Source: Trichoplax adhaerens (lineage: Eukaryota > Placozoa > Uniplacotomia > Trichoplacea > Trichoplacidae). Taken from it: a stretch of DNA of 64,000 nt. Of the stretch, positions 48,812 to 59,688 are shown piece after piece (position 1 is the first letter of the stretch; the number at the start of each line of letters is the position of its first letter). A program made the position numbers and the translations under genes. The notes beneath the pieces were generated by a model. The model saw only the letters and a list, made by a program, of their open reading frames with translations, made no database searches and was not told the origin of the DNA. The stretch is from the NCBI RefSeq assembly GCF_000150275.1, contig NW_002060944.1, forward strand, positions 3,786,123 to 3,850,122, written 5' to 3'.

Positions 48812-50735
48812 CTAATGATTTATTTTTGGGTGATTGGGTAAATATCCAAAGTAGCTTTCCTAGAAATCTGATTTATGAATGCGATGAGATAATAATCGAA
48901 TTTTTATATATTACAGTATAGGATGGCTCGCCTAGTCTAAGGCTATAGAAAAAAGACTCAGTAGGGAAAATTAAGTAAACATACGTGGGGAGCAGAAATA
49001 TATACGAGCAATATCAATCTTGTTTTAATAAAAGCGTCTCACAAGAACTATCTTAGTCGAATTATATTTTCTAAAAGGCTTTTATTACAAGATTTTAGGA
49101 ATAGTAGAGCAATAATTAATGACAAGAATCTTGTCTAAAATCTAAAAGTATTACAAAAACCTAGTCTAAAATCTAAAGTATTCCGAGCTCAAAGTGAAGT
49201 GAAGTCTCTTCTCCTCTGTGAGCTCATCCCTGTAGTTCTTATAAATATTTCGTTAAATCCATTTATGACAACTTGATTAATCTAAAATCAGATATGAGTC
49301 ATCAAACAAAATACTTTTCTCTAATAGTACATTATTATTTTCTACAATCTAAATCATTCTACTTAAGATGTTATTACTCTTCCATGAACGTCTAGGCCCT
49401 TTCTTCGAAGGGCATCTTAACAACTACAGTGTTTCTAGCTACATAAATCTTATACCATAATTAGTCAACTGGCTACTATTAGTAATCAACAATTTCTAAT
49501 ATAGTAGTTAGCAATCATCTAATATTAGCTTCACGGTAATATCTATTCAAAGCAACCTAATTATATCAAATATAGCTATCCGTAGAATCAAATATGGGTG
49601 CACCACAACACTTGTATATAAAAGTCTACTAGATGATATCATGCTATTTAGAAGAAGACGAAACCCAGAGATATTCTAGTAGGAATTAGAAAGTTTATTT
49701 GTAGATAGTTGATTTCATCAATCAATCATGTCGTATAAAACTTATATAAATAAGAATCTGTTTAATCGTTTATTACTCATCTTAAGCAAAACCAAACTAT
49801 AAAGTGTAACCGAAGGCTATAGACCATCCTAAGTATAGAAAAGGGAACAAACCCGCTTACATGTATCACACTAAAAACAACTTCTTTCTTTCTTTTTATT
49901 ATATTATCTATTGAATTTCTCAATTTATTATTGATTTCAGGTATTATAAAATCTAATCACAGACAAGTAAAGTAGAAGATACTGGAGTGCACAGGATAGT
50001 CTTGCATTTGACTATTTTATTAGACTACTTTATTTATTAAGTATCAAAACTGAAATGACAATAATATTAATTTAAAATGGCTAGCCTATATTGATTAATA
50101 AATAGATTCTGTTATTCTTACTAAAAATATTCTGTTAATCTAAAAATTTTAACGAAGTTGCAAAATTTCCTCCGACAGTTTCGTCTGTTATACATACCAG
50201 TGTGTACTTATGTATTTCAAAAAGAATCTCAGTTACCTTTGTAGTTAAATAGTGACTTTTCAGTTAACAAAAAATCTCCTTTGACTCGATTAGTTACTGG
50301 ATTAGGGCCCAAATGATAATTTAATGGAATTTCCTCACTGTTATTTTTTGGCAGTAACTTAACATGAAGTCAAAACAAGATAAAACGAAAATAACATAGA
50401 CGATTTTATTGCATTATGATATAAAAATTTGACTAAAATAATTCGAGCATAATTCTAAGATTACCTAATCTAATCAATTCGATTGCATCAAATTATACAA
50501 TCATCAATACGTGCAGTAAGAATTTGATACGTATGAAATTTAATGCCAATCTTGCAAAGCAAGTATTTTATCACCATACCCGTTAAACTATTGCTATATT
50601 AAATACAGTCGGTATAATTTCTATCAACACTAGCTTAATTAACAATAATAATAATTAAACTAGCTTTAAGTATCTAGATTTACGTTCTAATATAGACAGA
50701 ATGCATCTTATGCTATCTAAAAGACTGTAGCACGC
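48812..50735. other. Upstream region of the left two-Ig receptor
   Basis: No coding exon is recognised. About 49600-50735 aligns with 57540-58070 and 59690-60900 as part of the segmental duplication. The first few hundred bases upstream of the ATG probably hold the promoter; similar 'ttttgggt' sequence follows the start-codon end of the paralogue too. Confidence 0.5.
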
Positions 50736-51168
50736 TGTCACAAACCAGCTTCGTGACAAGGATAACGTAAAATAAATCTCTAAATTACTATAGTCTCCGA
50801 GATTCAGTATCCCTACTCACAAGAATTTAGAAGCCTTTGATTCTACGTTAAACTCAACTAGACAATTGAGAACTACTTTATTCAACTATCTGGCGAGCTT
50901 ATATACCCTTCTACAGCAGCTAATATTCATGAGTCATCTTATAAAAATACTTAGGTGAGAATATCTACTAACTAATTTTTCACAGTCGGACTATAATATG
51001 TCCATTCACAGAATCATTTCAGTACACATTACAGCACAGCATTAAATTTACTGTAACACATTTACAATTAGAGTAATTTCTATTTTAAGTAACCAGTTGT
51101 AATATATTATCACTATATATTAACCAAATTTAGATAGCTATTTCTTCACGGTAGTTCGTGCCGTGACA
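50736..51168. mobile_element. Dispersed MITE-like repeat (copy 2)
   Basis: It matches 8984-9530. It begins near 'tgtcacaaaccagcttcg' and ends near 'tcgtgccgtgaca', giving imperfect terminal inverted repeats (TGTCAC at both ends when the right end is complemented). In the duplicate segment the flanks meet directly around 60895-60905, so this is an insertion in the left unit only. No target duplication is clear. Confidence 0.65.
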
Positions 51169-51280
51169 CACTCTCATTATCATCCTTACTATTAACATTT
51201 TTATGACGGTCATTGATATCGTTGTTGTTAGTGCTAGGAGACATTAGAAACATATATAGGGTTGGCGCTACTACAATAAC

Positions 51281-51385
51281 TTATGTATCATTGCTCGAAT
51301 GTGAATTGAAATGATACCCTATATCTGTGCGTAGATATTCGAAAGTTTCTGCTTTATCCTCTTCACTTATGATACTTCAATTATG
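51281..51385 (-). pseudogene. Relic of a receptor cytoplasmic tail
   Basis: It reads 'EEDKAETFEYLRTDIGYHF' then 'NSHSSND' and a stop. The pseudogene at 61018 reads 'DENKVETLEHLYTDMQYHL' then 'NSYSSYD' and a stop. Only the last part of the exon remains; it marks the right edge of segmental duplication unit 1. Confidence 0.7.
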
Positions 51386-52420
51386 TTATACGACAATATA
51401 AATCGAAATATCATATGCGCAAAATGTGATATTTTCGTAAGTGTTGTAATATATTGACTGTAAAAATCGTGAATAGCCTATCCACTTTAATTTATTGACA
51501 AATTGATTTTAAAATAATAATATCCTCAGCAAAATATTGTATACTCGCTTAAAGGTGCCAAAGTCATGCGTATGAAAATTTAATACAACGCGTACTTGAG
51601 TTGTTGCTTTATTTTCGCTGCTGATTTACGATCTCATGTTGTATAATGTAATCAAACAAGATTATAGCCATATGAGACTGGTCTACAATTCTAAAATTAT
51701 CATTAGGAGTAGGCAGTGTATTAGTATAACTACTCTCCCAAATGTTCTGATACAAAATTTCTTACAATATAGTTTTGCTAATGCGTCACAAAACTTATTA
51801 CCTTGAAGTTAAGATGTACGACAAGAAAGCATGATCTCTTATAGTTTATATTGCTGTCACGGTAATAACTACTTTAAAGAATCAGATAACTGAATTTAGC
51901 CAATTCAATATTTCTACAGGTTGATTATAATAAATTATTTGCAATAGGAATCTGTAGTTGTAATTTGTTGCAGTAAATTATGTGTCGTAATATACGAGTA
52001 GGTAAGAATTCTTACGTAGAAATTACCATTAATTGATTTTAGAACTGCTAGTTGTGACTGCAATCCTGATGATAACCGTTTATGATTATAGTTTATGCTG
52101 TAAGTAATTCTGTAAATAAACATTCTGCAGTCCAATTATCTAGAATTAGTCAATAGATATCCATAGTTCGATATATTAATCTATTGATTTGGTTGCCAAA
52201 TATGATTAGAATAGTACAATGATTCATCTAAATTAACTGTTGCCATAGAGTAATTAATACTAACTAGATTACGGAGACCTTAGAAATTTAGAGATTGACG
52301 TTAATGTAACCTTTGTTACCAAGTTGTTTGATGATAATTACATATTAGTATTGTCTAAATTTTATAACTCTTAACCTTATGAAAGTTGTTACACAGTAAT
52401 TGTGCCATTATGACTTCTTT
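51386..52420. other. Intergenic stretch with possible second receptor relic
   Basis: Around 51645-51780 (minus strand) the reading 'VDQSHM' and the bases after it resemble the end of the pseudogene tail at 35415 ('LDESHML'), including the 3' flank 'aaacaa-attatag-catatgaga'. It could be the last trace of another receptor 3' end. Nothing else is recognised; a 66-codon frame at 51935-52135 is not supported. Confidence 0.35.
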
Positions 52421-55400
52421 TTAATAATGATGGTCACGGGACTGTAGCAGTGGAGATTCATCATCATCATCTCCAAGAAAATAAACAGATTCGCCATCAT
52501 CATAAGCAGTTCTGTCGAATTGTGCTGAGTCGGTGAAATAATGTAAAGTTTCCTCTAATCTTTCATGAAATTCAATTTGTAAATTTACATTCATGTCATC
52601 AGTCCATTCTAGATATTCGATTTCATCCAGTAGATAAGAAAAATTTTGAGGACGATTCACAGAAATTGCTATGATTGCTCTCTCATCGATAATACACTTA
52701 TTGATAATACTACGCAAATAATGATTGAAATTGTGACTATCGGATCGAGTGACATTGTCGTCCATAAGTATTAATATTATCAAGTTAAAGTATTGAATCT
52801 TTTCATAATAGACTTCTAGTTCGTATGTCTTTCCATTAATATTATTGATTTCCCACATCCGACCGTCGAATGAGATATCCTGTAAGGAATTATCGACTAA
52901 CTCGGTGACTGGACTTGGAATCGGGCCGTGACATGCAATTAGAATATTTTCTAAAATATCAGAAAAAGAAAATTAAATCATTAATAGTTTCATTGAAAGC
53001 GATTAATACCGCTACTCTTCTATTTCAAGATTAATTATATTTTAATATTAAGTAATCTAATATTCTAAGGCTACATACATTAATCATTGATTAAATACTC
53101 ACGACGACTAGGAGTAACTTGACGGACTAATTCTTTCTTTCTTCTTACGATAGTTCTTCTATAAACCGATCTGCTAATGACTGCCAGAAACGCAATAGCA
53201 GCGATACTGGTAGATAAGCCAATCAGAATAAAAGGTAAAAAATATTTTGGTTTGTCGACTATCGTAGCATTCATAGTTTGAAAAATAGAAAAAATTAATC
53301 GAGATTAAGATATTCTCACGAATGAAGATGGCAATAAACGACTACAATAATTATCCTACTATCAAGCAAGTAATTCTATAGCACAGTAGATTTAGATGAA
53401 GACTAAAAATTGCCGTACTCATTGAATAAGAATTATAGAATTTAAATATACATGTGAAAATACGAGTATATACGCCCATCGATGACGATTATTCGTTTTA
53501 TTCGTAAATGCTATCGTTGGAGTATGCAGCACAGTGCTCAGATTGAAGGCAAAAATAGCACTTTCGTCAGAAAATGATACAGCATAATACCTTTAAGATA
53601 TCAATTATGGCCTTGAATAATCCATTTACACAAGATTAGCTACCGGTATGCGTTAACGAATATGAAATGACAAATTCTATTTTACAGCGTACTCTTGCTA
53701 CGTGTATATGCTGTACTCCAATTTCATTCTATAGCGAAATTAATTTTTTATCGTAAGCCTGTGAAAAGATCATTCAATTATAGTTATTGGTGTTGACTAT
53801 TTATATCATATTCTTTTAAAGAAATTCTTTAATTTTTTAGAGTAAAACAGGAATAGGTTTAAAGGTATCTATGGATTCGTAGAAGATAGATAATATTTAT
53901 AGTAAAATATTAATGTAAAGTTAATGTGCTCGACTACGAAGAATCATCAAAATTTAGGTTTAATTCAAGCTGATGGTCTATTCTCTTATTTAGTGAAAAT
54001 TAGTTAAGGATATATGTAAATACGAATAGGGTTGTTATTGGGAACTACAAGGAATTTTAAAGAAAAGAAGTAAATGCAATAAAGGTAGGGCATAATCTGT
54101 CGAATTGCCTAAATAGAATTCTTTCATGCTACTTTGCATTACGACGGCAAGGAATGAGTGGTTAGGTTACTCACTAACCTAGGATCGGGCGAGAGAATTT
54201 GCAATGGAATAGTATTATTACAGGATATAGAACTTAACATGAGTCGTAGAAAACTTTCTAGCTATCTTAACGCTAAATATCCTTTTATACTGGTTAAAAC
54301 TTAAATTTGAAGATCTATAATAAATAGTCTTACGTAAGTAAATCATGATTGAACTTAATCCTTTAGGTATGGCGAAGTATAACAAATCAAGGTTAAAAAT
54401 CTTATAACTGAGTATTAGAAGTACAAACTCTTCTCTGTGGTACTTGATTGAAACAAAAAATGACTTATCGAAAAGTTTCAGTATATTATTGAATGCTATC
54501 GCAAAAAGAAAAATTATGCGTGTAGTTGTAAAAAAATCAATTCCTTTTAATGAACTTCTGTCAATATCAACACGGATTGATGAATATTACATGAAAGCTG
54601 ATCATCTTTTAACTTGTATATCTAGTCTAATTTGTAAGAGATTAAGCGTTATTTTCAGGATGAATATCACTTGAAAAATGACCCTATATTAACATGCGAA
54701 TCTAGCGTAGTCTGACTTATATTGGATTAAACGCTATATTCAGTCGATAGATAGTACTTGAAAGCCGATTCTATTTTAAGTTGCAAATTTCGTCAGACTA
54801 ATTTACACTATGTTAATCCGTTACAGTCGGTTGATTATGATTATTGCTTGAAAGCCGATTCTATTCTAACTTGAAATATCCTACCAAGTACAATTGATGC
54901 TAAATTAAACTCTTATAGTCGGTTGATTATTGTTTGAGAGCCGATTCTAATTTAACTTGTAAAACTATCAAGTACAATTTACGATAGATTAAATCGCTAA
55001 ATTCAAGATGAAATATCACTTAAATATGGATCTTATTTGGTTTCTAAATGGAATCGATCTAAACTATGCTCGATCAATCGCGTCATTGAACATAAAGATT
55101 ACTAGATGTAGATAATATTTACATAGCAACTCGAATCAATCTAAAGTATACTGGATTAACTAATATACTCAAGATGAATATTACTTGAAGCAAAGAATAT
55201 TTAATTTATGAATCCTATTAACCTCATGAGAATTTGCTGATAAATTCAATCATTATAAAACCCAATTTTGTGTCCAGAGCAAAAAAATGACGATTGTGAA
55301 TCAAAGCTGTGTTGCAATAAGATAATTTAAGAAATAGAAAAAAATCTTACCAGAAGGTGGTGTAACGTTCCAAATAGAATTAGATCGTACAGATTTGCAG

Positions 55401-57327
55401 AGATTATTAGATTTGCATGAAAAATTTCCAGTCTGGTATGCTTGAGTTCGATCCAGGTTTAAAGTACTATGAATAGTAGTTTGACTGATAATATTAATTA
55501 CAATATGATTTGGTTTGGCTATAAAATCATCGTCTTTGCCATCATTATATCTTGTCCAGACGATTGTTGGCCTTGGGTTTCCACTAGCTGTACACTGAAG
55601 TGCTACTTTTGTAGATGATGTATCTTGCCTTGTGCTATTAATTATACCATCATTAATGCATTCTATTTACAATATAGAAATTGGAAAAACAGTACTTGAA
55701 TTAAACTAGAGCAGCCAAAACTATAAGTCATTGATAAACTTCAATACTATGATTCACAGTAGTGGATAATGTAACAGATATTCAACAGAATTGGCCGCAG
55801 CCAGTACCAAACTAATGCTACATATATAATTTTCAAATTAAATGATCATTCTTAATAGTACCTCGAGCTTTTAAATCGACGAATAATTGATTTGACAGTA
55901 TGCATCCACAGCTATGAGAACCGAATAAGAAACTGTAATTGCCTAAATCATTAGCCGTTAGATTTCTAAGGGCTAAAGTAAAGTTATAGATAAAGCAAAA
56001 ATTTCCTTGATTTTCCCCAGGACAAGCGTAATAGGAAATGCTCACATCTCTTTTATTATTATCTACAACAATATTATTTCGTAGAAAACAGTATTCAGAT
56101 CTTTCCTTGCATTGGTTATTACCATCTTTAAATTTCACTCTAAATGTAAGATTATACGGGAAATCAAAATATCCAAATTGTTGTGACTCGTATCCTAATA
56201 TTTGGCAATGCTTATCTTCAACGTAATCAATCATAAAGAGGAGAAAAAATAACTCCATGTTAATTAGTCTGTCCAACGCAATTTCTCGCTTAAAATGAAG
56301 CTTTAAAATGATTATCATCAATCGATGTAGAATGTAATCTAATACAATCGATCTATTCGATGCAGAATCTATTTTAAGTTAAGAGTAAAATATCGATTGA
56401 ACGATTAATTATCAATTTGGGCTAGATCGATCGATTTCTTACATGATTTAATACTATGACAATAATTATTGAATTGTTCAACTAACAAGTAAATGTGATA
56501 TTCAATAAAACTGTACTATTTTGTGTGCTTAGAGGAGAATTTATTTTAATTATAACTAAATTATTAGCTAAAGAATTGATAACCAAATAGAAATGACTGA
56601 GATTAATATAGAATATCATTTTCTACTGCTAAATTATTATAGACAACTAGTGCAATAGATAAATTAATTTAGAATTAACTCTAAACTACCTCTAAGATAT
56701 CAGCTAACGAACTGATCTCGTTATAAGAGAGTAAATCAGGATAAAAATTGTATTATAATTTATCGTGCTGTGGTAATTATATAGTCAATCGTTTAATAAT
56801 AAAAACTTGGTATAAATGATGAAGTAGATGAATATATTGTAGAAGTAAGTAATCGCAATTGGGCTAGATAGTTCAAATTTCTAGAAAAAGACTATATGGA
56901 GATTAACAAGGTAAACATAAATTGACCTTATGCTACTTACCCGTTGGAGGATTATCGGGCAACTTACAACGTGCTAAAACGATAAATGATAAAAGCTTTC
57001 AGTTGTTTGCTACCCGAATATAGGATGCCAGATATTACCTATTAAACTTTTTTGCAATGAAGTAAGACTAAACCGATCAAAAAATATCGATATGTGATCA
57101 ATTAATTATAAGCTAAATCCAAAGATGGACTAAAAACGAGTAGATAATACTTGGATAACTGTTGGTATCCGTTAAATTGAGTCTAAATGAAAAAATCGAT
57201 ATAACAGCTGTCTTATCATTAGTAACCTACGCGGTAAAGCGTTTTCTGTCTTCGGATAGAGAGCATTGCATCCAATAAGAGCTAAATTGAAAAATAAAAT
57301 CCACGATATGATTGATTCTTCCGCCAT
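52421..57327 (-). CDS. Two-Ig receptor with TIR/SEFIR-like cytoplasmic domain (paralogue)
   Basis: About 493 residues. Exons: 57231-57327 (signal peptide 'MAEESIISWILFFNLALIG'), 56941-56973 (microexon, 'RCKLPDNPPT'), 55862-56215 (Ig1, 'LTANDLGNYSFLF'), 55351-55662 (Ig2, 'LQCTASGNPRPTIVW', 'GNFSCKS'), 53103-53258 (TM; same basic juxtamembrane segment as the neighbour), 52421-52950 (cytoplasmic domain, then an acidic tail 'GDDDDESPLLQSRDHHY'). Introns are GT-AG, all phase 1, and the joined frame is open. The cytoplasmic part is almost identical to the gene at 43269, whereas Ig1 and Ig2 differ at many residues and in length. A tail segment ('DDGESVYFLGD') absent from the neighbour contains a tyrosine. 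It is intact and presumably functional. Role in recognition or immunity is inference from architecture and from the cluster's birth-and-death pattern. Confidence 0.82.
52518..53155. repeat. Near-identical tract shared with 43318-43955
   Basis: This is the second copy of the 638-base tract. Beyond its right edge the TM exons differ by substitutions and a 9 nt indel. Confidence 0.9.
54560..55020. repeat. Intronic minisatellite, about 83 bp unit
   Basis: Same unit as 45690-46560, in the homologous intron, without an LTR. The single AAAGC at 54851-54855 is the empty counterpart of the LTR target. Confidence 0.7.
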
Positions 57328-58071
57328 CTAAAAATTTACTTTTGGGTAACTATTAGAGGGTCTAAAGCAGTTGCAAATAAAGAAGATGGATTAAGAACGA
57401 GTAGATAATACCCACTGAAATTTGATTTATGAATACGATATGAGTTACAATAGTGGTCAGTAGGAAATAGAAGATTAATGTAAACACGCATATAAATGAG
57501 TAAATAAACAGTAATGCAAGAGCAATATTAATCCTGTATATGAATATTCATGATGTCATGCTGTTCGTTTAGAAGAAGGCAAAATACCAAACATTCTAGT
57601 ACAAATTAAAAAATTTCGCTAAAGACAGTGAGTTTTATCAATTTTATCCCATAAGATAATAAGAAATAATTTAATCGTTTATTGCTCTTTTTAAGCATAC
57701 TTACGGTATAAAACCAAACCAAAGGGTGCAGATCATGCTAAGTATTGCTAAGGGGATCAAATCGCTTGTGAGATCTGTATTACGCCAAAATAAATTCTTA
57801 CCTTTTATGTTATATTATCTACTAATTTTCCTAACTTGTTATTGATTCCAGGTATTATAAAATCGAATTACAGATCATGTAAAGACTGCAGTTAAATAAA
57901 ATCTAATCATAGATCATGTAAGGACCATAGTTAAAAGAATCTAATCGCCAGTCACTTAAAGACTGTAGTTAATTAAAATCTAACCACAGATCATGTCAAG
58001 TAGAAAATACTATAGTACACGGGATACGCGTATATTTACTTATTACACTAGAATGTTTTATCTATCAAGTT
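57328..58071. other. Upstream region of the right two-Ig receptor
   Basis: Presumed promoter region and duplicated flank. From about 57540 it aligns with 49625-50030. No coding exon is recognised. Confidence 0.45.
57855..58002. repeat. Short tandem repeat, about 42 bp unit, four copies
   Basis: The units share 'aaaatctaatcacagatca' and 'tgtaaagactgtagtta'. The paralogous place near 49945-49970 has a single unit, so the array expanded after the duplication. Confidence 0.75.
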
Positions 58072-59688
58072 GGCTGCTAATATATTCGGTTTTTACCCAT
58101 TTAGAGGAAACTATTAAAATCGTGTTCCATGAGTAGAAATTATCGTTTTTTAAAATGAACGTTGATATTTCAGTTGATGATACCGAATTAAATGATTTAT
58201 TTACTAGGAGTAGTCAATATGCCTTATCTTATTAACACCTAAACGATAGTGTAGTAAAAGGACTAAAAGTAGAGTCCTTTGTAGTTTTTTTTGTATGTAA
58301 TTAGTATTGTTTTACTATAGAAAATACCTAGAAAGTGATAGTGTCTTTAAGTTTTACCCTGCCAAATCATCATGTCGCCATCTTTTCTTCTTCATTATTT
58401 TACAAGGTATTATATAGATTACTATAGAAGTAGCCCTATAGAGCAAATGCCTAATCTAAAGAAAGGGCGTTTGACTGTCTATTCAAATTGTAAAGAAATT
58501 TGACTTAGTAGCAAAACCCTATCCTTAGAGAAAGGGGATTTATAACATGACGATAAAGTACTGCAATGTAGTCTATACTCGTACAGTTACAGTACAATCT
58601 GACGCTAAAACATCAACTGTCAATACTCGCGAATACTAAGCGATACTAATGTCAGAAAAGTAGTCGTAGTAGTCATATAAAATTTTTTGATAAGCGATTA
58701 CTGTGATCTTCATAAAAAGCGAATTTTTCCGGATTTGTGTCCGATATAGTTTTCGGATTCTGGGACCGGTCGGGTTTGTGTCCGATATAATTTTCCTGTT
58801 TTGGAACCGGTCGGGTTTATTTTTAATTTATGTCTGAATTATAATTTTTCTGTTTTAATTTTTGGATTTTTGTTCATGAAAAATATCGTAAGAGTTGATT
58901 TTTGAGATTTGGACTTTTTGTTATGAATTTGAAACTTTGGAATTTTATGACGTGACTTGAAGTCACATTAGGAGATTTAGTGAGGAAAATAGAAAATAAG
59001 ATGGAAATTGGCAGAGGTTGTGTTGATTGTTAGGTAGTTAGAATGTTGTTTTTATGACTAAATCTTGATGTTTAAAGGTTGATTTTTAGACTTTTATAGC
59101 GTATTAATGATAGAAATTATGTTAGAAATGAAGTTTGATGTATTTTTATAGTTAGCTTGTTACTTTTATAGTGTTTTGTAAGGGAATCGTAGGGTAAATT
59201 GTGTCTGAACTTTGAATGATTTTTGTTTTCTTAAATGGTGCAAAGTAGTTTTCTAAAACGGATCTTAAGAGCGATTGGTTAGCAAATGTTCAGTTTTAAA
59301 TACCTCAGACGGCTCTACGAAGCCTATAAATGATAGTGCAATTAGAAAATTTAGAGAGAGAGTAGAAGAAGATTTTATTTGAAGAACTTGTTGAATTTAA
59401 AAGGCCTTCGGGGTCGAATTGTCGTAAGTTAAAACGTTCTTCTCTTTGAAAGGTTGTTTGGTCGTTGGCAGTTTTTAAGTCTGTCATTTATTTTAATAAT
59501 ACTTAAAGCTAAGTATTTGTGCGGTTGTTCGGTTTATACTTCTCTCCATTTTTGTTTTGAAATAAATTGTTGTTCGGTTATTTCCCCAAATTTTATTTGG
59601 TGTCAAAGTATTAGCGTTAAGTCGACCGGAGTGCAACGAAAGTAGAATCAAAGTTTGTTAAAGTTTTGTAGCTTGATCTCTACACTTT
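58072..59688. mobile_element. Inserted segment of about 1.6 kb, possible LTR-like element
   Basis: This segment has no counterpart in duplication unit 1, where the flanks meet near 50046. From about 58700 its composition changes to G+T-rich on the + strand. It contains two copies of 'accggtcgggttt' near 58770 and 58806, 'cctataaatgatag' near 59322 and 'gaaataaattg' near 59560, an order that would fit an LTR. I could not find matching target duplications, so class and boundaries are uncertain. Short frames in it have no recognisable domains. Confidence 0.45.

Larger units (their letters stand above)
43269..51385. repeat. Segmental duplication unit 1 (left)
   Basis: This unit aligns in order with 52421 to about 61122: the receptor gene, its introns, its upstream region (49.6-50.05 kb with 57.54-58.1 kb; 50.05-50.73 kb with 59.7-60.9 kb) and the 3' tail of the next receptor upstream (51281-51385 with 61018-61120). 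Colinearity breaks near 51385. Identity is high only in the TM-tail tract and moderate elsewhere. Confidence 0.75.

Noticed and set aside
55833-56321. Reading the Ig1 exon of the right two-Ig gene from an upstream ATG as its own signal peptide
   Set aside because: The hydrophobic residues come from the pyrimidine tract before the acceptor; a better signal-peptide exon exists at 57231-57327 and the same layout is seen in the paralogues.
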